Part shown: in pieces, positions 46,054 to 58,232 of the stretch
Position numbering within the stretch: position 1 is the stretch's first letter
How the letters are laid out: every line of letters begins with the position of its first letter
Assembly: GCA_002794735.1 (NCBI GenBank)
Contig: NBAZ01000042.1
Location: 30,912-94,911, forward strand
Reading direction: 5' to 3'
Length of the DNA: 64,000 nucleotides
DNA from: Pyrrhoderma lamaoense
Taxonomy: Eukaryota; Basidiomycota; Agaricomycetes; Hymenochaetales; Hymenochaetaceae
Made by a program: the position numbers and the translations under genes
The notes under the pieces: generated by a model
What the model saw: the letters and a program-made list of their open reading frames with translations, nothing else
Told to the model about the DNA's origin: nothing
Databases searched by the model: none

Positions 46054-47621
46054 GGCGAGCTTGCTAATACGGTGTCTGATGTAGAGGCAGCTATTCTTGG
46101 GCTCGAGCTCAAAGAACCCGCAGAGAAGGCTGAGGATGTGGAACGTCAAGCCCAACATTGGCCGGGTGAAGTAATAGTAAGATCAGAGAATGCTGCAATT
46201 GAGGCGAAGAAGAAAGGCGAAGAACATGCCAAGATGTTATCAAACAGTCGGAAAACGTGAAAGACACACTTTCTACAAGCTTGAAGGTTCTAGGAGATGA
46301 ACTTGCGGCTGCTATCGCGCCTCATGACGTGGCGATTTTCTGGCGCTAGGGAAACTGGAAATGAAGAGAATGAAGAAAATGAAGAATCTCAAGCAGAAGA
46401 ACTTTTGACTGAGATTATCGATTGGCCAAGGAACTCGCGGTATGTATTTCGTCTTTCCTTGAAGAGTTAGATCTTATTGCTCACTGCCTCTGTACGGCCA
46501 ATAAAGGAGTTGCACTTAAAAGGTTGACACTGTTGAAGAGAACCATGGTCGTCTTTTGCAAGAAGCGCTCCAAGAAGCTAAGGTGGGTTGGTCAGATTCA
46601 GGAAAGTACAGACTTTTCTGATAACTATTTAGACCGAAGCAGACGATACTTACGCTCAAGATATCTATTCAATCCGGTTCCAGTCTCAACAGGTGGTTGG
46701 ACAACACAACACTGCTCAGAAGTCTTATATTGGAGAACTCATGAAAGAGTATGAAGATACCCTTGATTTGAAGATCAAAACATCAACATCTCCCAGGCGC
46801 TACGCAAGTTGTTCTGACAAAGCCAAGGCAGCTCTTGCTTCTTTTGTATCGGAAATCGAATCACTCAAGAAGCAACTCGTAGAGAAAGTCGCAGAAAACA
46901 TCAGTGCTTCATCTGCATCCGAGGTACTTCAACTGATGCATGAACTATCTTCTGCGGGCGATGAAACAGTAGCGCTCAAAGAGGTTCTTAATGCACAGCA
47001 TGAACGGTCGTTACTGTCTGCGTGTGGTCTACAGGTTGTGGGATTCAAATGTCTTGAAGCAGTTAACGAAGAGAAAGACGACACGATTCCTCGGTATGTG
47101 AAACTTTTGAAGCTCTTCGTCAAATCACATTCCCCAAACTTGGCATACCTCTTTTCCGTATCCTCTTCAACTTCAATTGTAGTAGTCCCACACTATCCCT
47201 CCTTTCTCTTTTATTCTCTCCATATAAATTTCATTCTCAACTTGCATACATCACGAACAATATTTGCACTTCTCATCTCATGCTGTAACTGTCGTGCATC
47301 ATCTTTATACATGTTATCTCATGTGTTTGTCTTCATTTCTTTTCGCCTCCATACACTGTACATGTAACATGCCTTGACAATATTGATTCTTCAACTCGTT
47401 ATCCAATTTTCTATCTTTTAATGAATCATTTTCATCAATTCTTCGCCCTTTTCGTATATGTACGAGAGAAAGAGTGTTATCTAACTCGTGAGCTTGTTCT
47501 TTCGCTATCTTTTTTCAGGTTGAAGGAAGACATCACACACCTAATAGATCAGCGCGAAAAATACAAAACAGGACAAGCTACAGCCTTCAAGAACAAGAAA
47601 AAAAAAAGGGGGGGGCGATGA
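46054..47621 (+). CDS. Coiled-coil protein, unrecognised
   Basis: Exon-like frames contain heptad-like, Glu/Lys/Leu-rich stretches: VEAAILGLELKEPAEKAEDV, VKDTLSTSLKVLGDELAAA, HGRLLQEALQEAK. A 48-50 nt intron near 46583-46631 joins in phase to TEADDTYAQDIYSIR. Then KSYIGELMKEYEDTLDLKIK, VSEIESLKKQLVEKVAE and LKEVLNAQHERSLLS follow. A GTATGTG donor at 47094 and a TTTTTTCAG acceptor at 47518 join in phase to LKEDITHLIDQREKYKT and a Lys-rich end (KNKKKKRGGR). Frame changes near 46225 and 46345 are unexplained (introns or indels). The 5' start is not visible; the first frame opens after a stop near 46043. Probably a long helical scaffold-type protein; role unknown. Confidence 0.5.
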
Positions 47622-48112
47622 AGAAATCAGACTGTTTCGGTTTTCGCTAAATGTATTATTCTGGTTAACTCCATCCACAAGTTTTCATGCATGTACCCCC
47701 TCACGACAATCTTCTTCTGATGGCACTACACACGTTGTTTTCCTTTCACGTTATTCTCTTACCCTTTCTTCCTCTTTTACCTTATTTTTTATCTCTTTAT
47801 CGATTGATTTCAGAGGTCACTGGTTTCTCTGCTGATATTCACTCTCCTTCGGACAACTCATTCCTTACCGCCAATCCAAATATGTTTCCCTTTTCTTTAT
47901 ACCCCAATCTAACACTGTATCTATCACATTCTCACAGCTTTTCTTTCTCGTCTATGAAATCTCCTATCAACCAATGTTTCGAGTTGTTTTTTTTGGATAT
48001 CACTCAATGCCGACTATTTATTCTTTCTTGGATAGGGGGCATGAGAGAAACGCAAGCTTACTGGTGCACAACGTACATTGACTGCTCTTCTGAAATCGGG
48101 AGATCGATCCAG
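47622..48112. other. Pyrimidine-rich intergenic region
   Basis: T/C-rich on the plus strand. The frame at 47687-48139 is Leu/Phe/Ser-rich and looks compositional. No supported gene. Confidence 0.5.
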
Positions 48113-48514
48113 TGTAGGAGCAGCGGACTAGATTGCTAGTCGTAGTGCTATCGTTAAGCACTTTCTAACTGGTTCGGAGAGCTCAGTATTGTTTCTGGCC
48201 CCATTGTATTTTTTCTTGAGGTTGGGGCTCATTCAAACGTCCCTTCAATCCTGATAGCCTTGACGTTTCATCGAGGGGATATAACCATCTGGAAACTATA
48301 CTTTCTCTTATCATCTACCTTTATCTCATGCATATGCCTCCAGACTTGAGGCTGTATAACGCCTTAGATAGTCTATTGTCTTCTATATCTATTGCTCTGC
48401 TTTTTACTAGGCTACCCAGACAAGTGTGTATTACTCTGACTATACTACAAGTCGGGTGGGCAGAGAAATACATGTTTCCGGGTTTTGTTCCTCTCCTTCC
48501 TTTCTTCTTTCACA
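48113..48514 (+). mobile_element. Diverged solo LTR
   Basis: Starts TGTAGGAGCAGC and ends TTCTTTCACA. It shares landmarks in order with 24501-24960: gtcgtagtgc, gcactttctaact, cctccagacttgaggc, and actacaagtcg near the end. No matching internal region or target duplication seen, so it is probably an old solo LTR. Confidence 0.55.
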
Positions 48515-48539
48515 AGCATACCAGCGATACGAGCGGCCT

Positions 48540-48974
48540 GCAAGGTCGACCACCAGATACTATACGATGCCCCTAAAGACTGTTTACGGATGTCAAGAAC
48601 CTCCCAATATAATTTTTTTGGGGTAAGTGGTCCCTGGAATACACTCGCCAGTCCATGTTAACCTCGTGTTCTACATCTGCCCGCACTAAAACCAGAACGT
48701 GTGGAGGACCAGTACTGTTTCCGCGGCGGCAACAGTCGAGCATTGATGCCCTTGTGAAATCCCGAGCTGATCTTGATACGTTGGCACGGAGATGGATTCG
48801 TTGGTTGTAGCACATTGTGGGCTTTATATCTCTGCTATCCTCGCTGAAGAACTAACTGTCAAGGCAACTCGGCGAGCTTGCTAATACGGTGTCTGATGTA
48901 GAGGCAGCTATTCTTGGGCTCGAGCTCAAAGAACCCGCAGAGAAGGCTAAGGATGTGGAACGTCAAGCCCAACA
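48540..48974 (+). repeat. Direct repeat of the coiled-coil gene's 5' region
   Basis: Recapitulates about 45720-46157 with internal deletions: first atactatacgatgcccctaa, later the stretch through gatgtggaacgtcaagccca. It stops at the IR-A boundary, where the coiled-coil frame runs into the FunK1A leader. Confidence 0.85.
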
Positions 48975-48996
48975 AGTATCTCACAACATCTTTGAG

Positions 48997-51822
48997 ATGG
49001 TACTTAATTCCAATTCTGAGGGAACATCCTCGCACAGCTCTCATGAGCTATCAATCGCATCCCATTATACCTCGCAATCAGATCATCCAGTGCTCTCTAC
49101 ATCATCTCCCCGAAAAACGGAGGCAGTACTTGCGGCGACTACTTCGTCAAGAGTACCAATATACCCAAAACAAATTGAAAAATCTAGTAGTAGTATCTCA
49201 TCAAGCACACCAGTATCACATGTAGGAGTCAGTGCAGACTCACATCAATCGTCGCCATTTAAGAGGCCAACCACCCCCCAAACGCCAAAGCACGTTCGCA
49301 GTTGGTTGAAACACCAAGGAGACAAAGGACGGCCTCTCTTGAACAAGCCAGGGATTCCCCTGTAAAAGCACCACTTGGATCAACTGGGGAATACTGCTCG
49401 GGGTACTCAGAGCATCAGAGAAGTGCTATCCTGCAAGATCTGGGCAAAACTGTTCCAAGGGGAACATTCGAGCTCTTTTCGTCGATCATGCCTCCACTTC
49501 GGCACGGGTTTGACATTGAAAGCATCGTAGACTCTCTAATCGATAGTGGTCACCTTGTAGAGGAGTATGAAGGCTCCTATGTATGGAGGGAATTTCAGCA
49601 CTTGAGATACAAGAATGCCCGTGAGAATGTCGTCTATAACAAGCCTCTGAAGAACATCTTCGATGCCATTATTCGAGCTGCTCAAAAGACAAGTTCGACT
49701 AGTGCTGAGCCGACCGTAACTCTCATCAATGACGGAAACACAATACCTTGGTCAATAAGGGATAGCATTACAAGACCGGACGGATATCTAGTACTGCAAA
49801 ATCCAGAAGAATCGATGGGGGACAAGGTACTTTGGTATAACATAGCCGTTGCATTAGAATTCAAAACGGGCACCGGCGCCGAACATGTCTTTCAAGTAAG
49901 TCAATACGTGACTACCTCCTACTAAAACGAAACCAATGTTGACTGTTTACACAGAATATCGAACAAACCATCCACAGCATGCAACATATTCTAGCAGTTG
50001 ACCCGAGTCGTAGACATGTTTATGGGATCGATATCGAAGGCACTAGTTTGAGAATATGGACCGCTACACGGGCTATGCTTGTGGCTTGTGATACATTTGA
50101 TCTTCGGACTGTATGTATCATATGTTACTCTTGAAATTTCTTACGTATCCTGACATTTATACTCTAAGCAATATAAAGAGCTCATCTGGATGTTTCTTTC
50201 TCTGGCGTTCGCTAACAAAGAGGAGCTGGGATGGGATATGACAGTGAATACAAAGCTCGAAGATGGCAATCGCTTATATAGGTTTGAGATTGATGGCGAA
50301 TACTACTATACGAGCGAAGAAGATTTAATCTCAAAAGAGAAGGCGGAAGGTATCGTGAGCTCTGGCACCCGGATATGGCGTGCTCGAAAAGGCTCAAGAG
50401 AGTACGGAGAGGAAGTGGTGATCAAGGACTACTGGCATGGAGAGGAGCGGCAGACGGAGGATAGGATACACGACATGATCTGCAATGATGTCAGTAATCC
50501 CGAGAAGAGAGAATACTTCAGAACTTATACTCTGAGCCCAATAGCTTGGGGAAGGGTGAAGGCCTTTGATACCGAGGACCATACAAGGAACACAATTCTC
50601 CGTGGTCAATCTCCTGACCTTTCTTCTCTATTTGAGTTCCCTGTTCCACCCAGTCAAGGTTCGTTTAGAACCACTGTCAATAGCAAATCCGTCAAGCCCC
50701 GTAATCTATCTGAAACAAATAAGCAGTATCGGCAATTTATCGCTGCACTCGAGAAAAACCGGAGGTCGCAATACTACCACCGATATCATTACAGGATTGT
50801 TTATAAAGAGGTTGCTGTCCCTTACTATAAGCTGAGGAATACGAGGGATATGTATACTGTTTTGATTGATGTTTTGATGAGTAAGTGGTCTTTATAGATG
50901 AATATACAAAGCCAAGAAACTGACGAAATGCCAATAGCCTTACTAGTTATGCACGAGGCCGGTTGGGTGCATAGGGATATCAGTGTTGGTAACCTGTATC
51001 TTTATAAGGACCCAGTGACCGAAGAGACACGGGGCCTGATCGGAGACTTCGAGTACGCTAAGGAGGTTGGATGGGGGGGTAAACATGACATTCGAACGGT
51101 ATGTGTTTCTGCAGTTGATTTTTATGTATTTTCTCTGATGATATTTATCAATAGGGGACACCAAATTTCATGGCCATAGAAATCGCAAGCCAGATATACC
51201 ATTTTGCACCCCCAGAACTTACAGTTGACGAAGTGATGGAAGATGATACCCAAGACGAAGAGGACGAGAGCTTAGAGAATGCCAAAGGCGGAATATACCA
51301 TAACTACCTTCATGATTTGGAATCACTGTGGTGGATAATCGTCTGGACTGCTTTCATATATGAGAAGTCACCCGCTGCAGATGATGACGAGACCTTGGAA
51401 AGAGCTCTTAATCAGAAGAGTCATTTCAGTAAACTATTCCCTGGTGATATGTCTATGGGAATGCGTGTGGGGTTCTTAAAAGACCCCAATCGATTCGGGG
51501 ATACATTTTGCAGGTCCCTGCTGCTTTCTCGTGGCAACTTACTTTGATCAGGACCTTCCGCAAGGCCCTGGTTGCTTTCTTCCATTCCGTGAATCAAGAT
51601 ATAACAAAGCCAGCTCGACTTACCGGACCCAAATACGTGCACATTGCGATTTTACGGGCCTTATTGAAGATAGACTTACCAGAGATCGAAGTCACTTCTG
51701 TCCTTAAGAGAAAGGATAGCAAGGTCAATAAGAGACCAGCAGAAGAAGAGTTACCTTCGCCTTCACAAAGTTGGAAGAGGAGCAGGCATGTCCACAAAAT
51801 CCCTCTTCATTCTAGTATCTAA
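48997..51822 (+). CDS. FunK1A': FunK1-type kinase, plus copy
   Basis: Likely exons are 48997-49220, 49295-49895, 49955-50110, 50169-50880, 50938-51098, 51155-51466 and 51514-51822. Introns are 47-75 nt, and most have a CTAAC/CTGAC-like branch. The first intron (CAT|GTAGGA ... TTCGCAG) explains an apparent frame change in the Ser-rich leader. Key features: RPDGYLVL and ALEFK (PD-(D/E)xK signature), SSGTRIWRARKG, VVIKDYW, MHEAGWVHRDISVGN, DFE, RTGTPNFMAIEI, HDLESLWWIIVW, and a basic tail. In frame upstream of the ATG, coding continues into a coiled-coil gene fragment (48889-48969), so a fusion leader is possible here but not in the minus copy. No lesion seen; probably functional. Substrate and partners unknown. 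Confidence 0.8.
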
Positions 51823-52289
51823 TATAACTGCAGGCAGGGTTAATCTGGCAAAAAGTGTTTCCTTCGAGTCCAAGATGACCTTGATTGTCAAACAGAAGGG
51901 ATACTCGATAGATATTCTTTTTTCTCGACTTTCTCTCTGCACCTACACCTATACCATTGGGGTTGCGTTTTTTTCACTACTCACCCTGCATTTGTATTTA
52001 CCAGCAATCATCACAGATGTACTTATAGCATTGCATTTCTGTTGCTTAGTTAGTTTGTAGTTTAGATCAATTTAGTCAAGAGCATAATGGGCTCATCGCA
52101 AGATCGTAAAAAACTTGGGTGTACGAATTGTAAGATACAAAGGATATTAGAACTTCAATGAAGTACTCATTCACTCTACTTTGGTCATGCTTATGCAGGG
52201 CATATTCCGTAAATAGTCTAACATAGACCGTGGCTTTTACGATAGACTGAGTTTCAGAGTCACCTACCCCGCGAGATATTCAGCATCAT
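51823..52289. other. FunK1A' 3' flank
   Basis: Frames here (for example 51788-52060) are hydrophobic and compositional. A short frame at 52087 (MGSSQDRKKLGCTNCK) vaguely recalls a zinc-cluster N-terminus but stops at once. Mirrored at 38842-39308. Confidence 0.4.
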
Positions 52290-52461
52290 TTCTCAAATCA
52301 ACATAGAGGATCTTGATAGACCTAGAAATACTTTATCGGACTTTTTCACACAGGAGAAGATGACTTTATTGACTATACTAAGGTAATCTAATTTGACCTT
52401 TTAGGGGCTTAAAAATAAATAATCTAGCTACGGTCGGCTAAGTAATTGCTGACACGCCGTG
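52290..52461 (+). repeat. Dispersed repeat X, copy 3
   Basis: Contains the 45-bp end (52417-52461) shared with 12960-13004. Confidence 0.75.
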
Positions 52462-52811
52462 CATGTCCCTGTGGCTTGGGGACATCGTCGCTGCCATTTT
52501 CTGTGTGCACGTCATTACGCGTTTTGGTTTCCTAGTTTGAATCAGAATTTTGAAATCGACTTTCGTAGAGTCACTAAGGGAGACTACCTGATGCGCCAAA
52601 GCATGATCAAAGCCCGAGTAGTGAAGGCTAGGATTGACTACTCGCCTCTGAGACATACAACAATACTACCAAGAAAAGCCTGGAACTGCGCTAGGACAAA
52701 TTCAAGTCATGCATTGCGAAACGCTGCACCAAAAAGCTCGAGGAGTGTCATGTCTTTGTGCCGACAACAAATTAGGACACCATGCACAGCTCGGACTTGC
52801 CAAAGCTCATA

Positions 52812-53956
52812 ATTAAACTCTGGGAGAAGTAGATCGGGACAAAGTCAAGTAATCAGAGAGAATTCTCGAATTCTCCGGTTCGCTTCTCACACATACTCTC
52901 TATACTCCTTATTTGTGGAATTGGTGCTACAGCTTGTGGATTGTATGTGTATCTCATGCTTATGAAGCACGTTGTTCTGTCTGTAGCTGACGAACTCGCT
53001 CGCCTGGGCCTTTTCTTTGACTTCTTGCCTCAACATATAGATATGAATTTTATTCAATACTTACTATGTGGCCGGAAGAGGTGCGAGGGGATCTGAGAGC
53101 AGGTCTACGGGCCAAATCCAGAGGAGATATGAAACTGAGTATCCAGTACTTAACAAGGTAATGTCTTCTTTATGTCCTGTTATGAAGATATCGCCACAAG
53201 ACTCAACGGAAATCATAGAGCCTGGGAGAAAGTTCAACAACTTCCTCTAGAATCTTTAGCTCCAGACCCAAACTTAAAAGTAACAGGAGTTGCCATCAGT
53301 CCGGCTGAGGCCCCGAAGCTGAAGACTGCCTTGAAGAAGCATTCAATGTGTTACAGTCTTCAATACTCATGTTCTCAAAAAAGCAGGAGGATCCAACTTC
53401 TTCATCTGACTCGCAAGCACCTGATCCAACTACATCTACCTCTTCAGAGCAAAAATCAATTGGTAAAAAATCTGGGCTCAAAATGAGACTAGTTGATTGG
53501 CTTGACTCTCAGTTCCTCGCTAAGCAAACAGTTCCAGACATGGATCCCAAAGTTCGCATGCGTCTAGTCGCTCTTGCTTTGAAGCTTGGCGACCTTGCAG
53601 AGTCTCTCGAACGCTCAGATGACGAAGACCTATGGTTAAGCTTCGCTGTAGTAGAAGTGATGAAACTTATTTACGACGAATACGGTCTTGTTTTCGTTGC
53701 AGGACGTGGGTTCACCGAGGTTGAGAATGATAATAGAGTAAAAATGCCTCCTATAAAAAGTGTTACTGTAAACATGACGAGTGCGTTTGAGAAGTATCCG
53801 AGGAATCGACATGGGTCGCGCAGTAGCTTTGAAAGCCCTACGCAGGAAATTGGGGAGCTAGGCCTGCCCCCTTGGGTGAGACTATCTAGATCCGAAATCG
53901 CTGCGCTTTTGGAACGATCGAGGAATTACTATTTTCGTCACGGTGAGCCTATGTAA
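52812..53956 (+). pseudogene. Mgr3-like TPR protein, truncated (plus copy)
   Basis: Mirror of 37176-38319 with one extra C near 53873, which lets the frame continue through LPPWVRLSRSEIAALLE to a stop at 53956. The membrane-anchor exon, the WPEEVRGDL exon and the helical part lie in three frames. The boundary GACTGCCTTGAAGAAGC region suggests either a short intron or an indel. The last third of a normal family member is missing. Confidence 0.55.
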
Positions 53957-54074
53957 GTCTAGTTAGAAATAAGATGCTCTTCCCCCTCTTCCGTTTCTGA
54001 AGCTACAAGGACTTTCATATTAGTTTATATTCAGATTCAATATATATATATATATATATAGATATATATCATAC

Positions 54075-54389
54075 CTTTTCCCCGAGAAATTTCACATAGC
54101 TGGCAACAAATTTCACTATCCTATCACCAGCGGCAACACCCTTTTTTATAACAAGCACACGAATCAACATGTCCATAACGATTTCAGCAAATAATGTTTC
54201 TCCAATTAGCCTTATTTCTGGGTTTCCTCTACCCCTGTCTACAGATTCCGTTATTTTTGCTGATGCAGCTTAAATCTTGAATAGGGTAACACAGTTCTTA
54301 TGAGTTGCCGCAGACGTTTGCACCTGATTGAAAACAGTTGGTATCGCTGAAGAAAGAGAGTCAAGATCGAATGCTGGATTGGGCGCCAT
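54075..54389 (-). pseudogene. Truncated second CND3 N-terminal exon, mirror copy
   Basis: Mirror of 36743-37057 with the same internal stop and the same (AT)n run at its donor. Head-to-head with the longer CND3 pseudogene that starts at 54631. Confidence 0.75.
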
Positions 54390-54630
54390 GCTCGATGACT
54401 GCCAATATATGTCCTATGTTTGTAGTATTCTATGTAAGTTTAGAGCACCTGTAGAAAATTAGGTCTTGTCACTTGAGTCTAGAGGAAGAGTCACGGTGTT
54501 GAATACAACCGCGTGACATCATCATATAGACGCGCCGCGTTACTTTTGTGACCAAGTCGCGTTGACTGCCTTTTGAACACAACTTACAGGCGTGTTGGCC
54601 CGATCACCGTTCCACTTTTATTCACGAAAA

Positions 54631-57600
54631 ATGCCGCTGAAAAGAACAGTGACCCCCGTCTCAACTTTGATTCCAGAAGGCATACTGCGGATATTCGAAC
54701 GGGCACAAGTAATGACAGCAAACCATCAAAAGAACTTTGTTGCTTTAAGCAAGCTACATATAGCTGCAGCTGACCTCGATGTACCAACACAAAATGGTGT
54801 CAATGAACAATTTGCAGGAGAAAGGCTTTTGAGGACATGTTCATCTCTATGGTCACCCGTCTACTGCCGCTAAAGAAAGGATCCGTGGTTGTTGACCGCG
54901 TAGTTAAATTTATAGCTGGATACGTTAAGTTCCTTAATGAGAAAGGTATGTGTATTAATGATTAGGTCGGTGGTATGTTTGATGTATTTTTGAAGTAGAG
55001 AGGCAAATATCCGGTAATAGAAGTGAGCAGGACGATGAAAACCCGGGCATACCGCTTTGTACTTCGATTAGCTAGTTTTCTACTAAGAGGTTTTGAAGCC
55101 AAGGACAAGAATGTACGATATCGCGTTACAACCCAAATCGTTACAGAGATTATAAAATCCATGAGCCAGATCGAGCGAGTCCCATGTCATATTCTTATGA
55201 AGACACCCCTAAAGAGACTTGTAGCGAGGAAATTTTCAAATTAGTTCATTGCGCCCTCATCGACCGTGCTCATGATAAAGAACCCATTATTTGCGCTCAG
55301 GCTATCATGGCCCCTGGAAAACTGCTGAGCCCGAATATCGGAATTGATGATCAGGAAGAGATCCTCAATATCGTTTTAGATACTCTTGTTCATGACATTA
55401 CAGTGTATGTGTTAGGCGTTCCATTAAACTTTTGTCTCTAAATCTTACATTGCATTTTCAGAGAGGTACGGAAAGCTGCTCTTGCATATATTCCGGTTAC
55501 ATCCGCTACGCTTTCTGCTATCATCTCACGAACACGAGACGTTGAACCAGTAATCAGAAAACTCGCATATAGCCCGGTACTCGAGCAACTAGGTCTTAGG
55601 GACAGAGAAGAAAGTGTTGTCACAGCAGCATCAAAGCTGGTCGCGTCTTGGGCTGATGAAGATGCGGACGTCCTGAAGTTTATTGAGCTCTTCGACCTTG
55701 ATGCCGAAAAAGGGAAACATGATGGACCAGCGCACATGGCGCTTATGCCCCTCTTTAAAACTCGCAAAGATATATTTGACAATCTAGAGTTTACGAGTAA
55801 GTACAGGTATACCAATTCTTTTGCATGCATGTCTAATATGATCACCAGATGATTTCTGGGATAACCTAACCCCAACAAGGGCTTTCCTTGCCCGCACATT
55901 TGTTGACTTCTGTGCTAGTACAAAAGATGATGCTCGCATCGAGGCAAATAATGCCTGTCATGACCGCACTTGCTTTCAGAATACAGTCACTTTATAACGA
56001 GCTAATAAACCGAGCTCGAAGAAGCGAGGACTCTTGGTGGCGATGAGAACTCCGAAGCTGTCCTTCCAGAGATCGCGGACAAACAATTTGTACTGGGCGA
56101 GCCCATGCGAATAGCTGTGCATCTAGACTTCGCTGACGAGATTGGACGAAGGAAAATATCAGCTCTTATAAGTATGTAAGTATGTAACATGCAAATTTCC
56201 ATAATATTATATTAACAAGTCGTCTAGCAAATCTGTTATCACAGGAGGTCCTACCAGATCCATTAGTTCCACAATGTCTTGATATACTATGCAAATTGAA
56301 CAAGGACGAAAAGGATCTAATACGTATTGTCGTTGAAATAATTCATGAGCTTCGCGACGCGGATTCAGATGACGAATACTTGGTTGGATTCCCACATATT
56401 TCCATCTTTTGTTCAATTAACATTTTAATTTCAGAGAACGAAAAGCGTCGAGTCAACTCTAGACATGAAAGACACCACAATGCCCACACGTACACCCGGC
56501 CGACCTCGTAAACCACAGACAGAGATGACTCCTGAAGAGTGTGAACGGGCAAACTCAATTGATATTCGTTGCTTGACGCTATGTTGTAGGCATGCTGGAA
56601 CGCGTTGAAAGTGTAAGTTCGGACTCCCCTATATGTTAACTACTTCTCAATCCGGTTCAGTCATTCGAAGATAACTCTACTTTGGAGGGAGTGCTAGGAG
56701 ATTTGATACTCCCTTCAATAGGCAATACAGAACCGGGCATGCGTAAACTAGCTCTAACAGCCTAGGGGTTATGTTTTTTTATCACATGGGTATGTCTACG
56801 CCACTCGCACTCAAAACAACTGATTAACCTTCATCTACATCTATCGGCATATGGCAAAAAACTCGTTCAGTAACTTCGTGAATGAGGTTTTATCACCTAG
56901 TGTTTCCGAGTCCCATAAAGTACAAGCTCTGCAAGTCGCTTTCGATATTATTTTAGTATATGGAGGTGATCCTCTTCACGACGTAGCTCGTCACGTAAGG
57001 ACCTTTTAATTCCTGTTGGCTCATCTGACTATATCCATAGGGTGATGAAGTAATCGGTTTTTTTGTTACGACAATTCGAAGTTTGCGAATCGCCTGAACT
57101 ACAAGCTATATACTGCAAAGGACTGGCGAAACTTATGCTACACAGGTTGATAGAAGATGAAAACGTAGGTGGTTGAGAACATGAGATCATATCTTTACTG
57201 GCGTGCCTTTATCAAGGTGCTTAAAAGCCCAGTAGTAGCCTATATGTCCCCAGATTATGCAGAAAACCAAGAGGTCCGACAAGCTTTGTTGTACTTCCTG
57301 CCCGTTTTCTGCTATTCTCATCCCTCAAACCAAAGGTTGATGCAAAAAGTATGTCCTATACTCTGTCACTTCGTAGGCAAAATTTAATGACTTTATTAGA
57401 TATTTGTGCCTGTGTATGAAGAACTCTCATGAATCCATAGTGACCTGGAAGAAGGCGAGGAAATGGTGAGCCCGCTGCAAGCTGGCTCTCTCCTTGTCGA
57501 CTGGACCGATCCTCAGAAGATCGCGTGAGTATGCTTACTTAGTTTAGTGTAAACTTTTCTGCTGACGCCATACCGCTGATTAGAAAATTGTCTGGTCCGG

Positions 57601-58232
57601 ATGCGGACGAAACTGTACATTTTGACTTAGCAATCGAAATAGTCAGATGACTAGCTAACAAGGATATAAGAAGTACGCTTTTTTCATTATAATAGTTTCA
57701 ATGATTCTCTGATGTATGATTATAGGGGAGGACAAGAAAATCCTTTGCCAACTAGTTAATAGGCTATACATGCCTGAAACGGTTGATGAGGGCAAAATCT
57801 GTACCTTAGAGTTACTCGTGAACGGGGTTCGTACTGTATGTCTCTTGTTCCTCTTCATTATTATAAATTGTTTCCACACGTAACTATAGCGCCGGCCTCC
57901 CAAGGACACAATCAGCCTGAATGCACTCATACGCTTTGATAATTCTCTTTTGAAAAAGTATGAAACTCATCTCACTAATTTCAATGAAGAGGGGTTCCGC
58001 AAGATTGAAGAACTGAGGGAATTGTTCGAATTCCTTGTTGAAATTATACAAGAAGACAACGAAGAGGATGAGAAACCTAAGCGTACTTCTCGTAAAAGGT
58101 ATAGTGCTTATTTAAATGTCTCATGAGGTGTTATCAGTAACAGAAATGATAGACGGTCCGAAAGTATCATCAGCACCTCAAGCGCGGACAGCTCAGTTGT
58201 TGTTGGTATATATACACGCAAAAAGAGATAGA
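54631..58232 (+). pseudogene. Condensin complex subunit 3 (CAP-G/Ycg1) pseudogene, plus copy
   Basis: Mirror of 32900-36501. Start ATG 54631 (MPLKRTVTPVSTLIPEGILR); end at TAG 58230-58232 after TRKKR. Introns have clear signals, for example a GTAAGT donor at about 55798 and a TTTTCAG acceptor at about 55460. Substitution stops lie at 56763-56765 (TAG, before GLCFFIT) and 57430-57432 (TGA, in ELS*IHSDLEEG). Frame losses lie near 54815, 55180, 55950 and 56005. The shared lesions show that decay preceded the duplication, or that one sequence was used twice. Confidence 0.8.

Noticed and set aside
49220..49300. Frameshift in the FunK1A leader
   Set aside because: A donor (CAT|GTAGGA) and acceptor (TTCGCAG) in matching phase remove the stretch, so an intron is the simpler reading.
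51788..52060. Hydrophobic 90-codon ORF after FunK1A'
   Set aside because: Overlaps the FunK1A' tail in another frame and looks compositional.
52087..52160. Zinc-cluster-like start with GCTNC
   Set aside because: Stops after about 24 codons and lacks the remaining Cys residues.
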